The notes: generated by a model from the sequence alone, not told the origin. A stretch of DNA of 64,000 nt from Microbulbifer sp. GL-2 (GCF_007183175.1 NZ_AP019807.1:1429001-1493000), one strand, 5' to 3'; shown: positions 9,225 to 18,473, counted from the first letter of the stretch. A program made the numbers and translations.

Positions 9225-9623
9225 ATGAATTATATTATTAAATCTATATCTATTGCAGCCTTTGCATTAATAGTATCTGGCTGTACAAGCAATCCGATCA
9301 TGAATATCGAAAGTAGACTAATTCCCGATCGTCTTGACGGGTCAGCTCAAACTCAAGATTCAATTAAAACATCAATTATTGCAGGGTGTATCGCGAGAAA
9401 CTGGACTTGCCAACAAGTTGCTCCAGGGAAAATATTAGCCACTATTAACGTTCGCAAGCATCATGCTGAAGCAGATATTATATATAACCTTAATAATTAT
9501 AGTATCACCTATAAAGACAGCGGTATGCTTGATTACAGTGAAAAATATTACACCATTCACAGAAACTACAATCGCTGGGTTAGAAACTTAAATGACGCGA
9601 TTATAAAAGAACTATCCATTTGA
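9225..9623 (+). CDS. Small conserved lipoprotein (NYNRW family)
   Basis: 132 aa lipoprotein with lipobox VSGC near residue 20. The C-terminal block SITYKDSGMLDY...IHRNYNRWVRNLNDAI matches a small lipoprotein family that is common in Pseudomonas and relatives (typical ending IHxNYNxWVxNL) and has no assigned function. The predicted mature protein is a short alpha/beta periplasmic domain. It lies 23 bases after the preceding secreted protein gene. A short stem (TCCCCGGTAG / CTACTGGGGA, 9635-9660) follows but lacks a T-tract. Confidence 0.65.
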   Translation: MNYIIKSISIAAFALIVSGCTSNPIMNIESRLIPDRLDGSAQTQDSIKTSIIAGCIARNWTCQQVAPGKILATINVRKHHAEADIIYNLNNYSITYKDSGMLDYSEKYYTIHRNYNRWVRNLNDAIIKELSI

Positions 9624-9677
9624 TAGCTTTTATATCCCCGGTAGCTGTGACTACTGGGGAACTATCTTAACTTGAAA

Positions 9678-10211
9678 TCAGATTTTCATACCCAAATTAA
9701 TAACAAATGGAACATCTATTCCATCATTATCACTAAACAAGTTGGCGTTGGAGAAGTGTTTCCAGGAAACCATTAACACCAGATCTTCTTTCCCTCTCCA
9801 GTTAATTCGCGCAGCATATCCAACCTGTGCCTGGAAAGAAAAGTTATTATCCTGACGACGGTTTCCCAATTGGTTTCTGGAAATATAGCTAGGACCCAAC
9901 GCTCTAACAAAGAAATAAGGTTGCCCCCAACTTCTTTGCCTGGGATATAGATTTAATTGAGGGTAGATGGAAAACGCTCTTATACGTTTATTTTCATCGG
10001 CATCAGTAGTTAGCTCAGTATAGCTAACACCTATATCAATATGCTGACGGTAACTCTTTTCAAATGTTTTAAAGGAGTAATCTATCCCGTAGGTTTTATT
10101 ATTCTGACTTGAATCAGGCTGCGGGCCACCGCCAAAACTCACTAAGAGTTCATCAGCAATAACTGGCTGAGCCAAAAGAATTGTCGAAACTACAGCCAGT
10201 ACCCACTTCAT
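9678..10211 (-). CDS. PagL-like lipid A deacylase homologue (outer membrane)
   Basis: 177 aa with a signal peptide (to about residue 19) and alternating beta strands typical of a small beta-barrel. The C-terminal motif SWKHFSNANLFSDNDGID, and a terminal strand INLGMKI, correspond to the PagL active-site region (His, Ser twelve residues before Glu). Here His and Ser are present but the Glu position is Asp. PagL removes the 3-O-acyl chain of lipid A at the outer membrane. The gene is 36 bases after the last ketosynthase of the APE operon, so it may be its last cistron and act on the membrane in which the pigment lipid is placed. Activity is uncertain because of the Glu to Asp change. Confidence 0.7.
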   Translation of the reverse strand: MKWVLAVVSTILLAQPVIADELLVSFGGGPQPDSSQNNKTYGIDYSFKTFEKSYRQHIDIGVSYTELTTDADENKRIRAFSIYPQLNLYPRQRSWGQPYFFVRALGPSYISRNQLGNRRQDNNFSFQAQVGYAARINWRGKEDLVLMVSWKHFSNANLFSDNDGIDVPFVINLGMKI

Positions 10212-10247
10212 ATGCTATCCCTAGGTTAAAGCTCTCTGAGACGAAAA

Positions 10248-11474
10248 TTAAATACGTCTTTTAAATATTAAAGAAGTATTGATTCCGCCAAAGGCAAAAT
10301 TATTACTCATCACATACTCAGTATCGATGTCCTTTCCACTGCCCTGGATATAATCCAATTCCGCACAGTCAGAATCAATCTCAGCCAAATTAATCGTGGG
10401 ATGGAACCAACCGTTACGCATCATCTGAATGCTTGCCCAAGCCTCCAGTGCGCCACAAGCACCCAGCGTATGACCGGTATAGCTCTTAAGAGAGCTTATG
10501 GGTACTGCACGCCCAAATGCATTACGGGTTGCGTGGCTTTCCGCAATATCGCCTCGTTCCGTAGCTGTGCCATGCGCACTGACATAACCTATTTCGCTAG
10601 TCTCTACCCCAGCCTGTGCTAGTGCCTGTTGCAATGCCACCTGCATAGTTGCCGATTGAGGTTGGGTGACGTGGCTGCCATCAGAGTTGGTTCCAAACCC
10701 TACGACCTCTGCATAAATCCTGGCTCCACGGGCAATCGCGTGCTCATACTCTTCCAAGATAAGTGTGCCGGCGCCTTCGCCGATAACTAATCCATCCCGG
10801 TTGCGGTCGAAGGGACGTGGAGACAATTCAGGGGTATCGTTCTTTGTTGAAGTCGCATATAAGGTGTCAAACACCGCAGCCTCGGTTGCACACAACTCCT
10901 CTGCACCACCGGCCACCATAATGGTTTGGCTACCATTGCGAATCGCCTCATAGGCATACCCAATCCCCTGGCTTCCAGAGGTACAAGCAGAACTGGTGGT
11001 ATAAACCCGTCCACACAAACCGAAAAATACCCCGATATTAACCGCCGCCGTATGCGACATCATTTTTATATAACTGGTCGCATTTAGGCCGTCGGTGCGG
11101 TGATTTAGAAGCATATTGCCAAAATCGGCTATTGCAGCTGGAGTTCCCGCAGATGATCCATAAGCGACACCAACAGCACCACTTTTGAGAATGGGGTCAT
11201 CCAACAATCCCGCATCCTCAAGCGCAATCTCACTGGCACGAACCGCCATTAATGAGACGCGCCCCATACTGCGCACACGTTTACGGTTGTAGTGTGCCGG
11301 TTTTTCGAAGCCCTTTACCGGCGCGCCCAGTCGGGTTTCAAGCCCCTCATACTTATCCCAATCTTCCATGTAGGAAATGCCTGAAAGACCGCTCTGTAAA
11401 GCCTGACTAACCGAGTCCCAACCCTGGCCGATAGGAGATATTCCGGCCATTCCTGTAACAACCACGCGCTTCAT
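10248..11474 (-). CDS. apeR: Beta-ketoacyl-ACP synthase (ApeR-type, FabF-like)
   Basis: 408 aa thiolase-fold ketosynthase with the full Cys-His-His set: TTSSACTSGSQ (nucleophile Cys), SAHGTATERGD and SYTGHTLGACG. Together with the upstream KS, dehydratase and ketoreductase genes it reproduces the apeO-P-Q-R order of known aryl polyene clusters. There a second, homodimeric KS is proposed to help in early chain elongation. Its ATG overlaps the stop of the ketoreductase gene by one base, indicating translational coupling. Confidence 0.88.
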   Translation of the reverse strand: MKRVVVTGMAGISPIGQGWDSVSQALQSGLSGISYMEDWDKYEGLETRLGAPVKGFEKPAHYNRKRVRSMGRVSLMAVRASEIALEDAGLLDDPILKSGAVGVAYGSSAGTPAAIADFGNMLLNHRTDGLNATSYIKMMSHTAAVNIGVFFGLCGRVYTTSSACTSGSQGIGYAYEAIRNGSQTIMVAGGAEELCATEAAVFDTLYATSTKNDTPELSPRPFDRNRDGLVIGEGAGTLILEEYEHAIARGARIYAEVVGFGTNSDGSHVTQPQSATMQVALQQALAQAGVETSEIGYVSAHGTATERGDIAESHATRNAFGRAVPISSLKSYTGHTLGACGALEAWASIQMMRNGWFHPTINLAEIDSDCAELDYIQGSGKDIDTEYVMSNNFAFGGINTSLIFKRRI

Positions 11475-12202
11475 TAGCAGAGACCACCATTTACTGAAAT
11501 AACTTGACGGGTGATGTAAGCAGCACGTTCATGCATCAGGAACGCTACAGTTGCCGCCACTTCTTCTGGTTTACCCATTCTGCGAGCAGGCACCATTTTT
11601 AAAATTTCTTCAACGGGCAAGTCCTCATCCAACATATCGGTGTCAATGAGGCCCGGAGCAACACAATTCACAGTAATTTTTCGCTTGGCTAACTCCAACG
11701 CCAATGCCTTACTCGCACCGATCAAACCCGCTTTGGATGCGGAGTAATTTACCTGACCGCGATTTCCAGCAATGCCGGATACAGAAGTCATCACAATAAT
11801 ACGGCCGGGCGCTCGGCGCCTGACCATTGGCATGGTTAAGGGGTGTAAAACATTGTAGAAACCATCCAGATTGGTGTGCACAACAGAATCCCAATCTTCA
11901 GCAGGCATCGCAGGAAAAGCATTGTCGGCAGTAACACCAGCATTACACACAATGCCGTAGTAACAGCCATTACTCTCGACATCTTCCAATAAGACATCTC
12001 GTGCTTGCTCCCGGTCGGCAATATCAAACTGCAAAATTCTGCTTTTTTGACCTAACTTAGCGATCTCTTCTGCAGTTTCCTCTGCTTGATCATGGCGGCT
12101 GCGGCAATGTAAAACAATATCGTAGCCATCTTCAGCTAACTGAAGTGCAATCGCCCGACCAATACCACGACTGGAACCGGTAACTAAAACCCACTCTGAC
12201 AT
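11474..12202 (-). CDS. apeQ: 3-ketoacyl-ACP reductase (ApeQ-type, FabG-like)
   Basis: 242 aa short-chain dehydrogenase. It has the NAD(P)-binding TGSSRGIGRAIA at the N-terminus and a catalytic Ser-Tyr-Lys set (TSVSGIAG...NYSASKAGLIG). In the APE pathway it reduces the beta-keto group after each condensation, before dehydration to the next conjugated double bond. The gene abuts the dehydratase gene with no gap and overlaps the following ketosynthase gene by one base. Confidence 0.92.
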   Translation of the reverse strand: MSEWVLVTGSSRGIGRAIALQLAEDGYDIVLHCRSRHDQAEETAEEIAKLGQKSRILQFDIADREQARDVLLEDVESNGCYYGIVCNAGVTADNAFPAMPAEDWDSVVHTNLDGFYNVLHPLTMPMVRRRAPGRIIVMTSVSGIAGNRGQVNYSASKAGLIGASKALALELAKRKITVNCVAPGLIDTDMLDEDLPVEEILKMVPARRMGKPEEVAATVAFLMHERAAYITRQVISVNGGLC

Positions 12203-12649
12203 TTAGTTTCTTTCCTTCAAATACTGTTCTACGTTATCCGGCTGATAAACATTAAGCCGCGCGCTCTGCTCGATAGATGAGCCGGTTATCACACACTCAA
12301 ATGTCGCCATGCCATTTTCAGCCTGGAGAATGCGCTGGACATCAATTGTTAATTCTTCACCGCAGCAATAACTCTCGATATTTGACAGGAACTTGCGAGT
12401 ACCCAGTAAAAAACCCAGGCGAACGTCTTTACCCTGCTCTTTTGCATGATATCCGGAGAAAGCTGCGATGGATTGGGCCATATATTCAATGCCCACGTAA
12501 GCGGGAACACGACCGTTGCGGGAAAATATTCCATCATCACGAACTCGCAACTTTGCCTGTAGCTGCTCCTCGCCTACAGAGATCACTTCATCGAGAAGTG
12601 ACATATTTCCACTGTGTGGAACCAGTTCTTCAGCAGTATATTTGTGCAT
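12203..12649 (-). CDS. apeP: 3-hydroxyacyl-ACP dehydratase (ApeP-type, hotdog fold)
   Basis: 148 aa. The block GRVPAYVGIEYMAQSIAAFSGYHAKEQG matches the central helix of FabA/FabZ-like hotdog dehydratases of APE clusters (PF22817/ApeP-type by position), with LVPHSGNMSLLDEV at the N-terminus. It would remove water from the 3-hydroxyacyl-ACP to make the trans double bond. A second dehydratase domain is fused to the ligase at 22106, so the pathway has the usual DH pair. It lies between ketosynthase and ketoreductase genes with gaps of 5 and 0 bases. Confidence 0.88.
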   Translation of the reverse strand: MHKYTAEELVPHSGNMSLLDEVISVGEEQLQAKLRVRDDGIFSRNGRVPAYVGIEYMAQSIAAFSGYHAKEQGKDVRLGFLLGTRKFLSNIESYCCGEELTIDVQRILQAENGMATFECVITGSSIEQSARLNVYQPDNVEQYLKERN

Positions 12650-12654
12650 CTATT

Positions 12655-13815
12655 TTACCTCTGACTGCCCAAGATTACCGAGCAATTACTCCCACCAAAG
12701 GCAAAAGAGTTACTCATTACATAGCGCAATTTTCCAGGAGCCTCGTGGCCTTGATACAGGTTCAGTCGCACTATCTCCGGATCATAGTGGCCATCATACT
12801 GATGGCGGGGAAGTTGATCATATTGTAAGGCAAGCCAACAAAAAGCCGCTTCAAGAGCGCCTGCAGCACCTAGTGTGTGCCCGGTGTAAGGTTTTGTGGA
12901 AGAACACGGTAGCTGGCTTCCAAACACTCTTTCAACGGCTAGAGCCTCCATAGAGTCGTTATGTGGCGTTCCCGTACCATGAAGATTCAGGTAATCAATG
13001 TCGGCAGTATCCAAGCCAGCATTCTCCAGAGCCCCGCGCATACAGGCTTCCGCACCACGTCCTTCTGGATCTGGGGCCGACATATGGTGGGCATCAGACG
13101 TGGCAGCAACACCAGATAGAACCACAGGACCTGGCTCTTTGCTCATCACAAACATTGCTCCAGCTTCCCCGAGGTTAATACCATCCCGATTAACGCTGAA
13201 AGGATTGGTCTGGCCGGCACTAAGTGCCCCCAGGCTATGAAACCCCCGAACTGTCATGCCACAGAGGGAGTCCACACCGCCAACAACAACGGCATCACAA
13301 GTATCAGTTGAGATAAGGCGTCGGGCACTGGCAAAAGCATTGGCACTGGACGAGCAAGCTGTGGAGACGGTGAGCTGAACGCCTTGGATTCCCAGGTACT
13401 TCGCAACAAAGGTACTCAAACCAGCCATTTGCTGTTGAAGCCGATAATTATATCCGGTCTCTTTCTCACCACTTAAGTAGGCCTCACCTGAGTCTATTCC
13501 CGAGGTTGAGGTTCCCATCACAACGCCAACTCGGCCCGCACCATGTTTTTCTATTAGTACAGCGACTGCACTTTCAATTTGAGTCAGCACAGCCATAGCC
13601 AGCTGGTTATTGCGGCAGTTGTAATCTTGCAACGAACTCGGTAAATCAGGCAGCTTCCCCTGCACAATACCCAGATTCCCTCTGTATTGTGGCAAATAGG
13701 TTTCATCGACCTGCATATGAGAACTCTCATCACCGAACAAGGAATTAGCTACTGCCTCAGCAGTATTTCCCAGGGTGCAGATGATCCCCATATGATTAAG
13801 ATAGAAATTTTTCAT
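12655..13815 (-). CDS. apeO: Beta-ketoacyl-ACP synthase (ApeO-type)
   Basis: 386 aa ketosynthase. Catalytic Cys is in TVSTACSSSANAFASA, the two His in LNLHGTGTPHNDSMEA and KPYTGHTLGAAGALEA. In characterised APE systems the ApeO KS pairs with the CLF-like ApeC to build the polyene; here the ApeC homologue is the first gene of the same operon (25665-26405). The gene starts only 2 bases after the DUF3261 lipoprotein gene. It is shorter than canonical FabF (about 410 aa), as is usual for this subfamily. Confidence 0.88.
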   Translation of the reverse strand: MKNFYLNHMGIICTLGNTAEAVANSLFGDESSHMQVDETYLPQYRGNLGIVQGKLPDLPSSLQDYNCRNNQLAMAVLTQIESAVAVLIEKHGAGRVGVVMGTSTSGIDSGEAYLSGEKETGYNYRLQQQMAGLSTFVAKYLGIQGVQLTVSTACSSSANAFASARRLISTDTCDAVVVGGVDSLCGMTVRGFHSLGALSAGQTNPFSVNRDGINLGEAGAMFVMSKEPGPVVLSGVAATSDAHHMSAPDPEGRGAEACMRGALENAGLDTADIDYLNLHGTGTPHNDSMEALAVERVFGSQLPCSSTKPYTGHTLGAAGALEAAFCWLALQYDQLPRHQYDGHYDPEIVRLNLYQGHEAPGKLRYVMSNSFAFGGSNCSVILGSQR

Positions 13816-13817
13816 AC

Positions 13818-14369
13818 TTAGAAATTCCTAATGCTTAACCTATAACCCAGTAGTTTGTGCTCCAGCTCAATTTGGGCCATCCAAATATCTTTACTGCTAT
13901 AGTGAGCCACTGAATTCACTTCACCATTGCGTGAGAGTTTTCGCGTGTAAATTCCCTCGACAATAGCCTCGTCCAAATTCCAGCCTACGGGCAATACTTC
14001 ACGAAGCTGGGCAATTGGCCAGTATACAAACTGGATATCTGCCAGCAATTTCTCTGGTGGCACTCTCTCTGCTCTACTCATGTGGTAATGGGTACTGACC
14101 TCATTACCATCGTATGTAACATCCAGCAGGCTTATTCCTTCGGGGCTAAGAAGAGATATCTTTAAACTCTCCGCAGAGTGGAAAGTAGCTGCCATCAATT
14201 CATACTCATCGCCTTGAAAAGCAATGCGTAAATGTTGGTTGAGCTGGCGCGGTCCCTCGCTCAATAGCGGGGCCAAAGACCAACTTTGCAGCTCTTCTTT
14301 CCTCCCCCCTGTGGACATACATCCCACCAGAGTAAGAAAACTCAAAAACAGTATTACTTGGCGGAACAT
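13818..14369 (-). CDS. DUF3261 lipoprotein of aryl polyene cluster
   Basis: 183 aa. Signal peptide with lipobox LVGC at about residues 14-17, then a beta-rich domain (LRIAFQGDEYELMAATFHSAE...SLLDVTYDG) typical of DUF3261. Proteins of this family are consistently found next to the MMPL exporter and LolA-like carrier in APE and xanthomonadin clusters and are thought to help place the aryl-polyene lipid in the outer membrane. The start overlaps the preceding flavoenzyme gene by 16 bases. Confidence 0.82.
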   Translation of the reverse strand: MFRQVILFLSFLTLVGCMSTGGRKEELQSWSLAPLLSEGPRQLNQHLRIAFQGDEYELMAATFHSAESLKISLLSPEGISLLDVTYDGNEVSTHYHMSRAERVPPEKLLADIQFVYWPIAQLREVLPVGWNLDEAIVEGIYTRKLSRNGEVNSVAHYSSKDIWMAQIELEHKLLGYRLSIRNF

Positions 14370-15583
14370 ATTTCTACCAGTGTATTCAATCGACGCTCAG
14401 CAGCGGCAACAAACGGATTTTTTTTATCCCATGCATAACCAGCCAAGATTGAGGAAATCATGCCTTTTATTTCTTTTTGATCGGTTTGATAAAAAATTAC
14501 ATCCTGAAAACGACCGTCATACCATGCTTTGACATAGGTTTTAAAAACTTCCACACCATGCTTCAGGGGTTCAACAAACTCTTCATCCCAATCAACCGCT
14601 TCCCCTGAGAGCTGGCGATGCAGGCACTCAACTGCTAACTCTGAGGATTTCATTGCAATGGTAACACCGGATGAAAATACCGGGTCTAGAAACTCTCCGG
14701 CATTCCCCAAAAGCGCAAAACCAGGACCGGCCAGTTTGGTCACATCACTGGAATATCCGCGAATACGTTGTATTTCCGTATCGAATTTGGCATTGCGCAG
14801 AGTTTTTGCCAACTCGGGGGCGGAGGCAATAGCCCCTTTCAATATCTGTTCCGGATCCTGCCCCCAGGTCGAAATCTTTTCTTTCTCACCTACAACTCCA
14901 ATAGAAGCTCTTCCATCTGCAAAGGGAATCAACCAATACCAAATATCCCGCTCACTGGGATGCACAGTGATTAAGATTTTATCCCGGTCAAAATGGCTAT
15001 CATCAATATTATCTTCAACATGTGTAAACACGGATTCTCGAACAGGAAATTCTGACGGACGATCGAGATCAAGTAATCGCGGTAAAACTCTGCCAAAGCC
15101 ACTGGCGTCCAATACAAAGCGCGCCTGGAAAGCCAGGTTTTCTCCATCATTCTCGGCGATTAACTTTGCGTTATTCTCGGCAATATCAACTGACACTACA
15201 GAATGGCGATAATAGACCTTAACACCTTGGCGCTGCGCTTCATCAGCCAGGATTTTATCAAACTTAGCTCGCTGTACCTGGAAGGTGGTGCCATGCCCAG
15301 GGGAGAACTTCTCCCGGAAATCAAATGATGTACGAGCACCATCCCACTCAAAAGCAGCACCATTTTTATATTGAAAGCCCGCTGATTTCACAGCTTCTAA
15401 CATATCTGCTTTTTCTAGATACTCAATACATTGAGCCAGTAGGCTTTCGCCAATAGAAAAGCGAGGAAATTCTTCCCGCTCAATTATCGAAACTTGCCAA
15501 CCTTTTTTAGCCAATAACGCACCTGCGATAGCTCCGGCAGGACCGGCACCAATAATAACAACGTCAGACTTAATTTCTTTCAT
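14354..15583 (-). CDS. FAD-dependent monooxygenase, halogenase-like
   Basis: 409 aa. The N-terminal dinucleotide fold VVIIGAGPAGAIAGALLAKKG is followed by FPRFSIGESLLAQ, which matches the xxIGESLLP element of flavin-dependent phenol/pyrrole halogenases. At about residue 215 WYWLIPF fits the WxWxIP motif used to mark flavin-dependent halogenases. A second FAD contact, GFALLGNAGEFLDPVFSSGV, is also present. By family this could be a halogenase, or a reductase/hydroxylase of the geranylgeranyl-reductase-like group. In a pigment operon it may brominate, chlorinate or hydroxylate the aryl head, as seen in xanthomonadins. Substrate and reaction are inference. Confidence 0.8.
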   Translation of the reverse strand: MKEIKSDVVIIGAGPAGAIAGALLAKKGWQVSIIEREEFPRFSIGESLLAQCIEYLEKADMLEAVKSAGFQYKNGAAFEWDGARTSFDFREKFSPGHGTTFQVQRAKFDKILADEAQRQGVKVYYRHSVVSVDIAENNAKLIAENDGENLAFQARFVLDASGFGRVLPRLLDLDRPSEFPVRESVFTHVEDNIDDSHFDRDKILITVHPSERDIWYWLIPFADGRASIGVVGEKEKISTWGQDPEQILKGAIASAPELAKTLRNAKFDTEIQRIRGYSSDVTKLAGPGFALLGNAGEFLDPVFSSGVTIAMKSSELAVECLHRQLSGEAVDWDEEFVEPLKHGVEVFKTYVKAWYDGRFQDVIFYQTDQKEIKGMISSILAGYAWDKKNPFVAAAERRLNTLVEICSAK

Positions 15584-15586
15584 TGG

Positions 15587-17851
15587 CTAATATCCCTTAC
15601 CCCGTGTACAAAAAAATAAAAATGCCAACAACAAAGTTAATACTGTGCCCACAGCCAGGACTAACCCAAAATTTGCTATCGCCGGTGTGCCAGACAATGC
15701 TAACAAACCAAACCCTAAAAAAGTTGTTAACCCAGCCATGGCTATCGCCATCAGGGTATAATGCTGCTCTGCCTTTCTGCTTGTATGGCTAAATATTGCG
15801 TAATCTATCCCAATACCAAAGACAAGTAATAAAGCCGCAACATGAAATAAATTAATTGGTGATCCCTGTAAAATCACTATCGCCAGGGTACCTAGTACTG
15901 CGCTGGATGGAAGTGCAACTATACTTAAGGCTTGCTTTATTCCTGTTTTAGTTGCAGTTACCAGAAATACAACAATGAATATTAATGGCAGTAATTGCAG
16001 CAACAGATCACGCTGTTGTGACATAACATTAGAGATACTTCTGGTAGTATCGACATAGGTTACTCCAGGCAGTAACTCTAAAGATGACAAATCTTCTTTT
16101 AAGCCATAAATACGAACCACAGAATAACAGTGATTATTTTCACAACCCAACCATAGTCCTTTATATTGCCGACCTACAACTGGCAACCATTCAGAGAAGT
16201 TAAAGGTATTGAATGGCTGTACTTTAGAACTTAATTGCTGGTTAATATCTTGTGCAGAATAACCTAACTGCTGATAGAAAGATCTGACAGCATCCCCACT
16301 GTAGAACTTCGACAATAACTTCCAATCAGCTTCTTGAACTTCTTTTGGAGGTATCCGGTTAGTTACCCCCTGAAAACCACTAATAATTTCCTTTTCTACT
16401 AAATAGCCCAGTTGATTTCTAAGTTCCCATTCTCGAGTTAATACTTGTTGTTCATCTTCACCAAAAACCAAAAAGTAACGGGAGTCTGGCCGGGATTTAA
16501 TCAGAAAATTTAGATCTATTTCATCTTGTGTAAGAAATTCTGGAGGCTGGTAAAACAATTTCAGCTCATCATTGAATTGTATTTTCTGAAGTGTCGCAGC
16601 TCCAAAAATCAATAGCCCAACCAACGGAAACAGGTAGTACCTAATATTGAGTTTAGGAAACTGGCTGGAAAATGATAAAGACCTATGCTTAATATTAATC
16701 CAGCCTGGGAATAGCAAGATTACAGTTAACCAAGCCCCTATTAATCCACAGCCGACAAAAACCCCTATTTGTTGTAAAAGCGGAAAAGGTGTTAATGCAA
16801 GAGAGAAAAATGCCAAGCAGCTTGATATTAAGCCCAGCAATAGCCCAGGCAATATATCCTTATCTTTTGGCTTGCCCAGCCTCAATCTATTACAAATAAA
16901 GTGAAATGCGTAATCGATTGCCAATCCAGAAACCGTTGTACCAAATACAAAAGCCAGTATATGAATTTGGCCTAAAATGATAATAACACCAGATATACCA
17001 CTGGCCACGCCACATAGAATTGCGAATGTACAGGCTAGTAGAGGTTTTAATGAGCGAAAGACAACAATACATAGACAGCAAATAGCAAGGATCGAAAGGG
17101 AGCCAATCAGGCGTATTTCATCCTGTGCCATAGCAGCAGCATACTCTGTATGCAGGGGGGCTCCAGCTACCAGCAGCGAATAACCATTTTTTTGAGCCCA
17201 TTGCTTTAATTCTGACTGTAAAGAAAGAAGTGATATATCGCTCTCTCCAGTCAAATCAACTGGTGCGGCCAGCGTATAAAGTAGGGTAAAAACTTTATGT
17301 CCCTCTGTATGTACCGGGATTCCATCAAAGACTTGTGGAGTAACTCCAATATCAGCGGTAAAGTAATTGCGAAAAGTTGAGAAAGTATCTTTCTCCAAAT
17401 CAATTCCAGCACCGTCAGGCCCGTATAACTTACTCAATTGACGCTGTATAAGTTCCTCTGGCTTAGCATCTAATAACGTCCTATCTTCAGAGCTGAGTAG
17501 CTGTTGGCGCATAGGAAAGAGCAGCTCCCACTCCTCTTTATAGCTTTCAGAATCAGCCCAACGATATTCAACAGACTCTAAAGATTTACTGGCATTTAGT
17601 TTCTGCGCCAATTCTTGGGTATGCCTGGCCAGACGTTGTTCTTCTTTTCCCTCAGAAACTAAAACCCAAATTAAACTTCCCTGTAATTGCTGACTGACTT
17701 TTTTCTGGATGCCAGCACTACTTAGCGAGTCGGAGTTATTATCAGCTAATAACAAAATATCTGTTTGCAGCCAGCTAGATTGATAGCGTAATACAGTTAT
17801 CCCAAGAATTACACTAACAAAGGAAATCCAAATAACAACTCGACGTGACAT
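15587..17851 (-). CDS. MMPL/RND-family exporter of aryl polyene lipid
   Basis: 754 aa from ATG 17851 (MSRRVVIWISFVSVILG), which sits 4 bases after the LolA gene; an in-frame GTG at 17884 would overlap it by 29. It has the two-fold RND layout: a first helix, a periplasmic domain of about 200 residues, then a five-helix bundle (FVFGTTVSGLAIDYAFHFI), repeated in the second half (LLLVFGIGIDYAIFS). MMPL proteins of this kind (cf. XanE-like) move pigment lipids or their intermediates out of the inner membrane. The flanking LolA and DUF3261 genes support a delivery route to the outer membrane. The coding sequence looks AT-richer than the rest of the window. Confidence 0.88.
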   Translation of the reverse strand: MSRRVVIWISFVSVILGITVLRYQSSWLQTDILLLADNNSDSLSSAGIQKKVSQQLQGSLIWVLVSEGKEEQRLARHTQELAQKLNASKSLESVEYRWADSESYKEEWELLFPMRQQLLSSEDRTLLDAKPEELIQRQLSKLYGPDGAGIDLEKDTFSTFRNYFTADIGVTPQVFDGIPVHTEGHKVFTLLYTLAAPVDLTGESDISLLSLQSELKQWAQKNGYSLLVAGAPLHTEYAAAMAQDEIRLIGSLSILAICCLCIVVFRSLKPLLACTFAILCGVASGISGVIIILGQIHILAFVFGTTVSGLAIDYAFHFICNRLRLGKPKDKDILPGLLLGLISSCLAFFSLALTPFPLLQQIGVFVGCGLIGAWLTVILLFPGWINIKHRSLSFSSQFPKLNIRYYLFPLVGLLIFGAATLQKIQFNDELKLFYQPPEFLTQDEIDLNFLIKSRPDSRYFLVFGEDEQQVLTREWELRNQLGYLVEKEIISGFQGVTNRIPPKEVQEADWKLLSKFYSGDAVRSFYQQLGYSAQDINQQLSSKVQPFNTFNFSEWLPVVGRQYKGLWLGCENNHCYSVVRIYGLKEDLSSLELLPGVTYVDTTRSISNVMSQQRDLLLQLLPLIFIVVFLVTATKTGIKQALSIVALPSSAVLGTLAIVILQGSPINLFHVAALLLVFGIGIDYAIFSHTSRKAEQHYTLMAIAMAGLTTFLGFGLLALSGTPAIANFGLVLAVGTVLTLLLAFLFFCTRGKGY

Positions 17852-17855
17852 GAGA

Positions 17856-18473
17856 TTATTTCTGGTTATCTTCTGAGAATTCACTCAGCAGTTGACTGTT
17901 ATTAGCTTCAACTGAATGTAAATTCATAATATCTATTTCAGTAATTGCCATGTTGGCTTCAGCTAGTACTATTTTCCGAATCTTTTTGTCTCCCACGACT
18001 TCTATCGATTCAATAACCTTTCTAAAAGCCTCTTGCTTGGGAATTAAGTTAAGTCGCCATTGCTCTTCTGCGATCTGTGGTCCCACCGTAAAAGTCTGAT
18101 CCAGCTCACTAAAATCACCACTGATAATCTTTAATAGAGGATCAGCCACATGACTTCCTACAATATTGCTATTGACCCGTTTTCCGGAATCAGCATCATC
18201 TAGTTTAAATATTCGATGGGATTCTATTGGATTCTCTATTCGCCAGCTTAATCCTAACTCTTCAGAAATAGCCAGGACGCCTGAAGAAACCAGAGGCCTG
18301 GGCAACTGGGGCAGCCTCTTTGTCTGGGAAAAAGTGCCAAGCATCTGTGGAGATGACACAATATTTTTCTCTATCTCCCGTAAAACCGCCTGCTGCTCCG
18401 AAGTCAAAGCAGAAGTTACTGTGGAAAATAGAAAACAAATAAAAAATAAAACCAAACGCTTGGCAGTCATCAC
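17856..18473 (-). CDS. LolA-like periplasmic lipid/lipoprotein carrier
   Basis: 205 aa with a signal peptide (MMTAKRLVLFFICFLFSTVTSA). The mature part has the LolA/outer-membrane lipoprotein carrier pattern: MLGTFSQTKRLPQLPRPLVSSG and a later strand GLSWRIENPIESHRIF. APE clusters carry a LolA-like protein next to the MMPL exporter, presumably to ferry the aryl-polyene lipid through the periplasm. It overlaps the thioesterase gene by one base, and the exporter gene follows 4 bases later. Confidence 0.85.
   Translation of the reverse strand: MMTAKRLVLFFICFLFSTVTSALTSEQQAVLREIEKNIVSSPQMLGTFSQTKRLPQLPRPLVSSGVLAISEELGLSWRIENPIESHRIFKLDDADSGKRVNSNIVGSHVADPLLKIISGDFSELDQTFTVGPQIAEEQWRLNLIPKQEAFRKVIESIEVVGDKKIRKIVLAEANMAITEIDIMNLHSVEANNSQLLSEFSEDNQK

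Noticed and set aside
9635..9660. Stem after the NYNRW lipoprotein gene as a terminator
   Set aside because: The stem is good but is not followed by T residues, so it is mentioned only with the gene.
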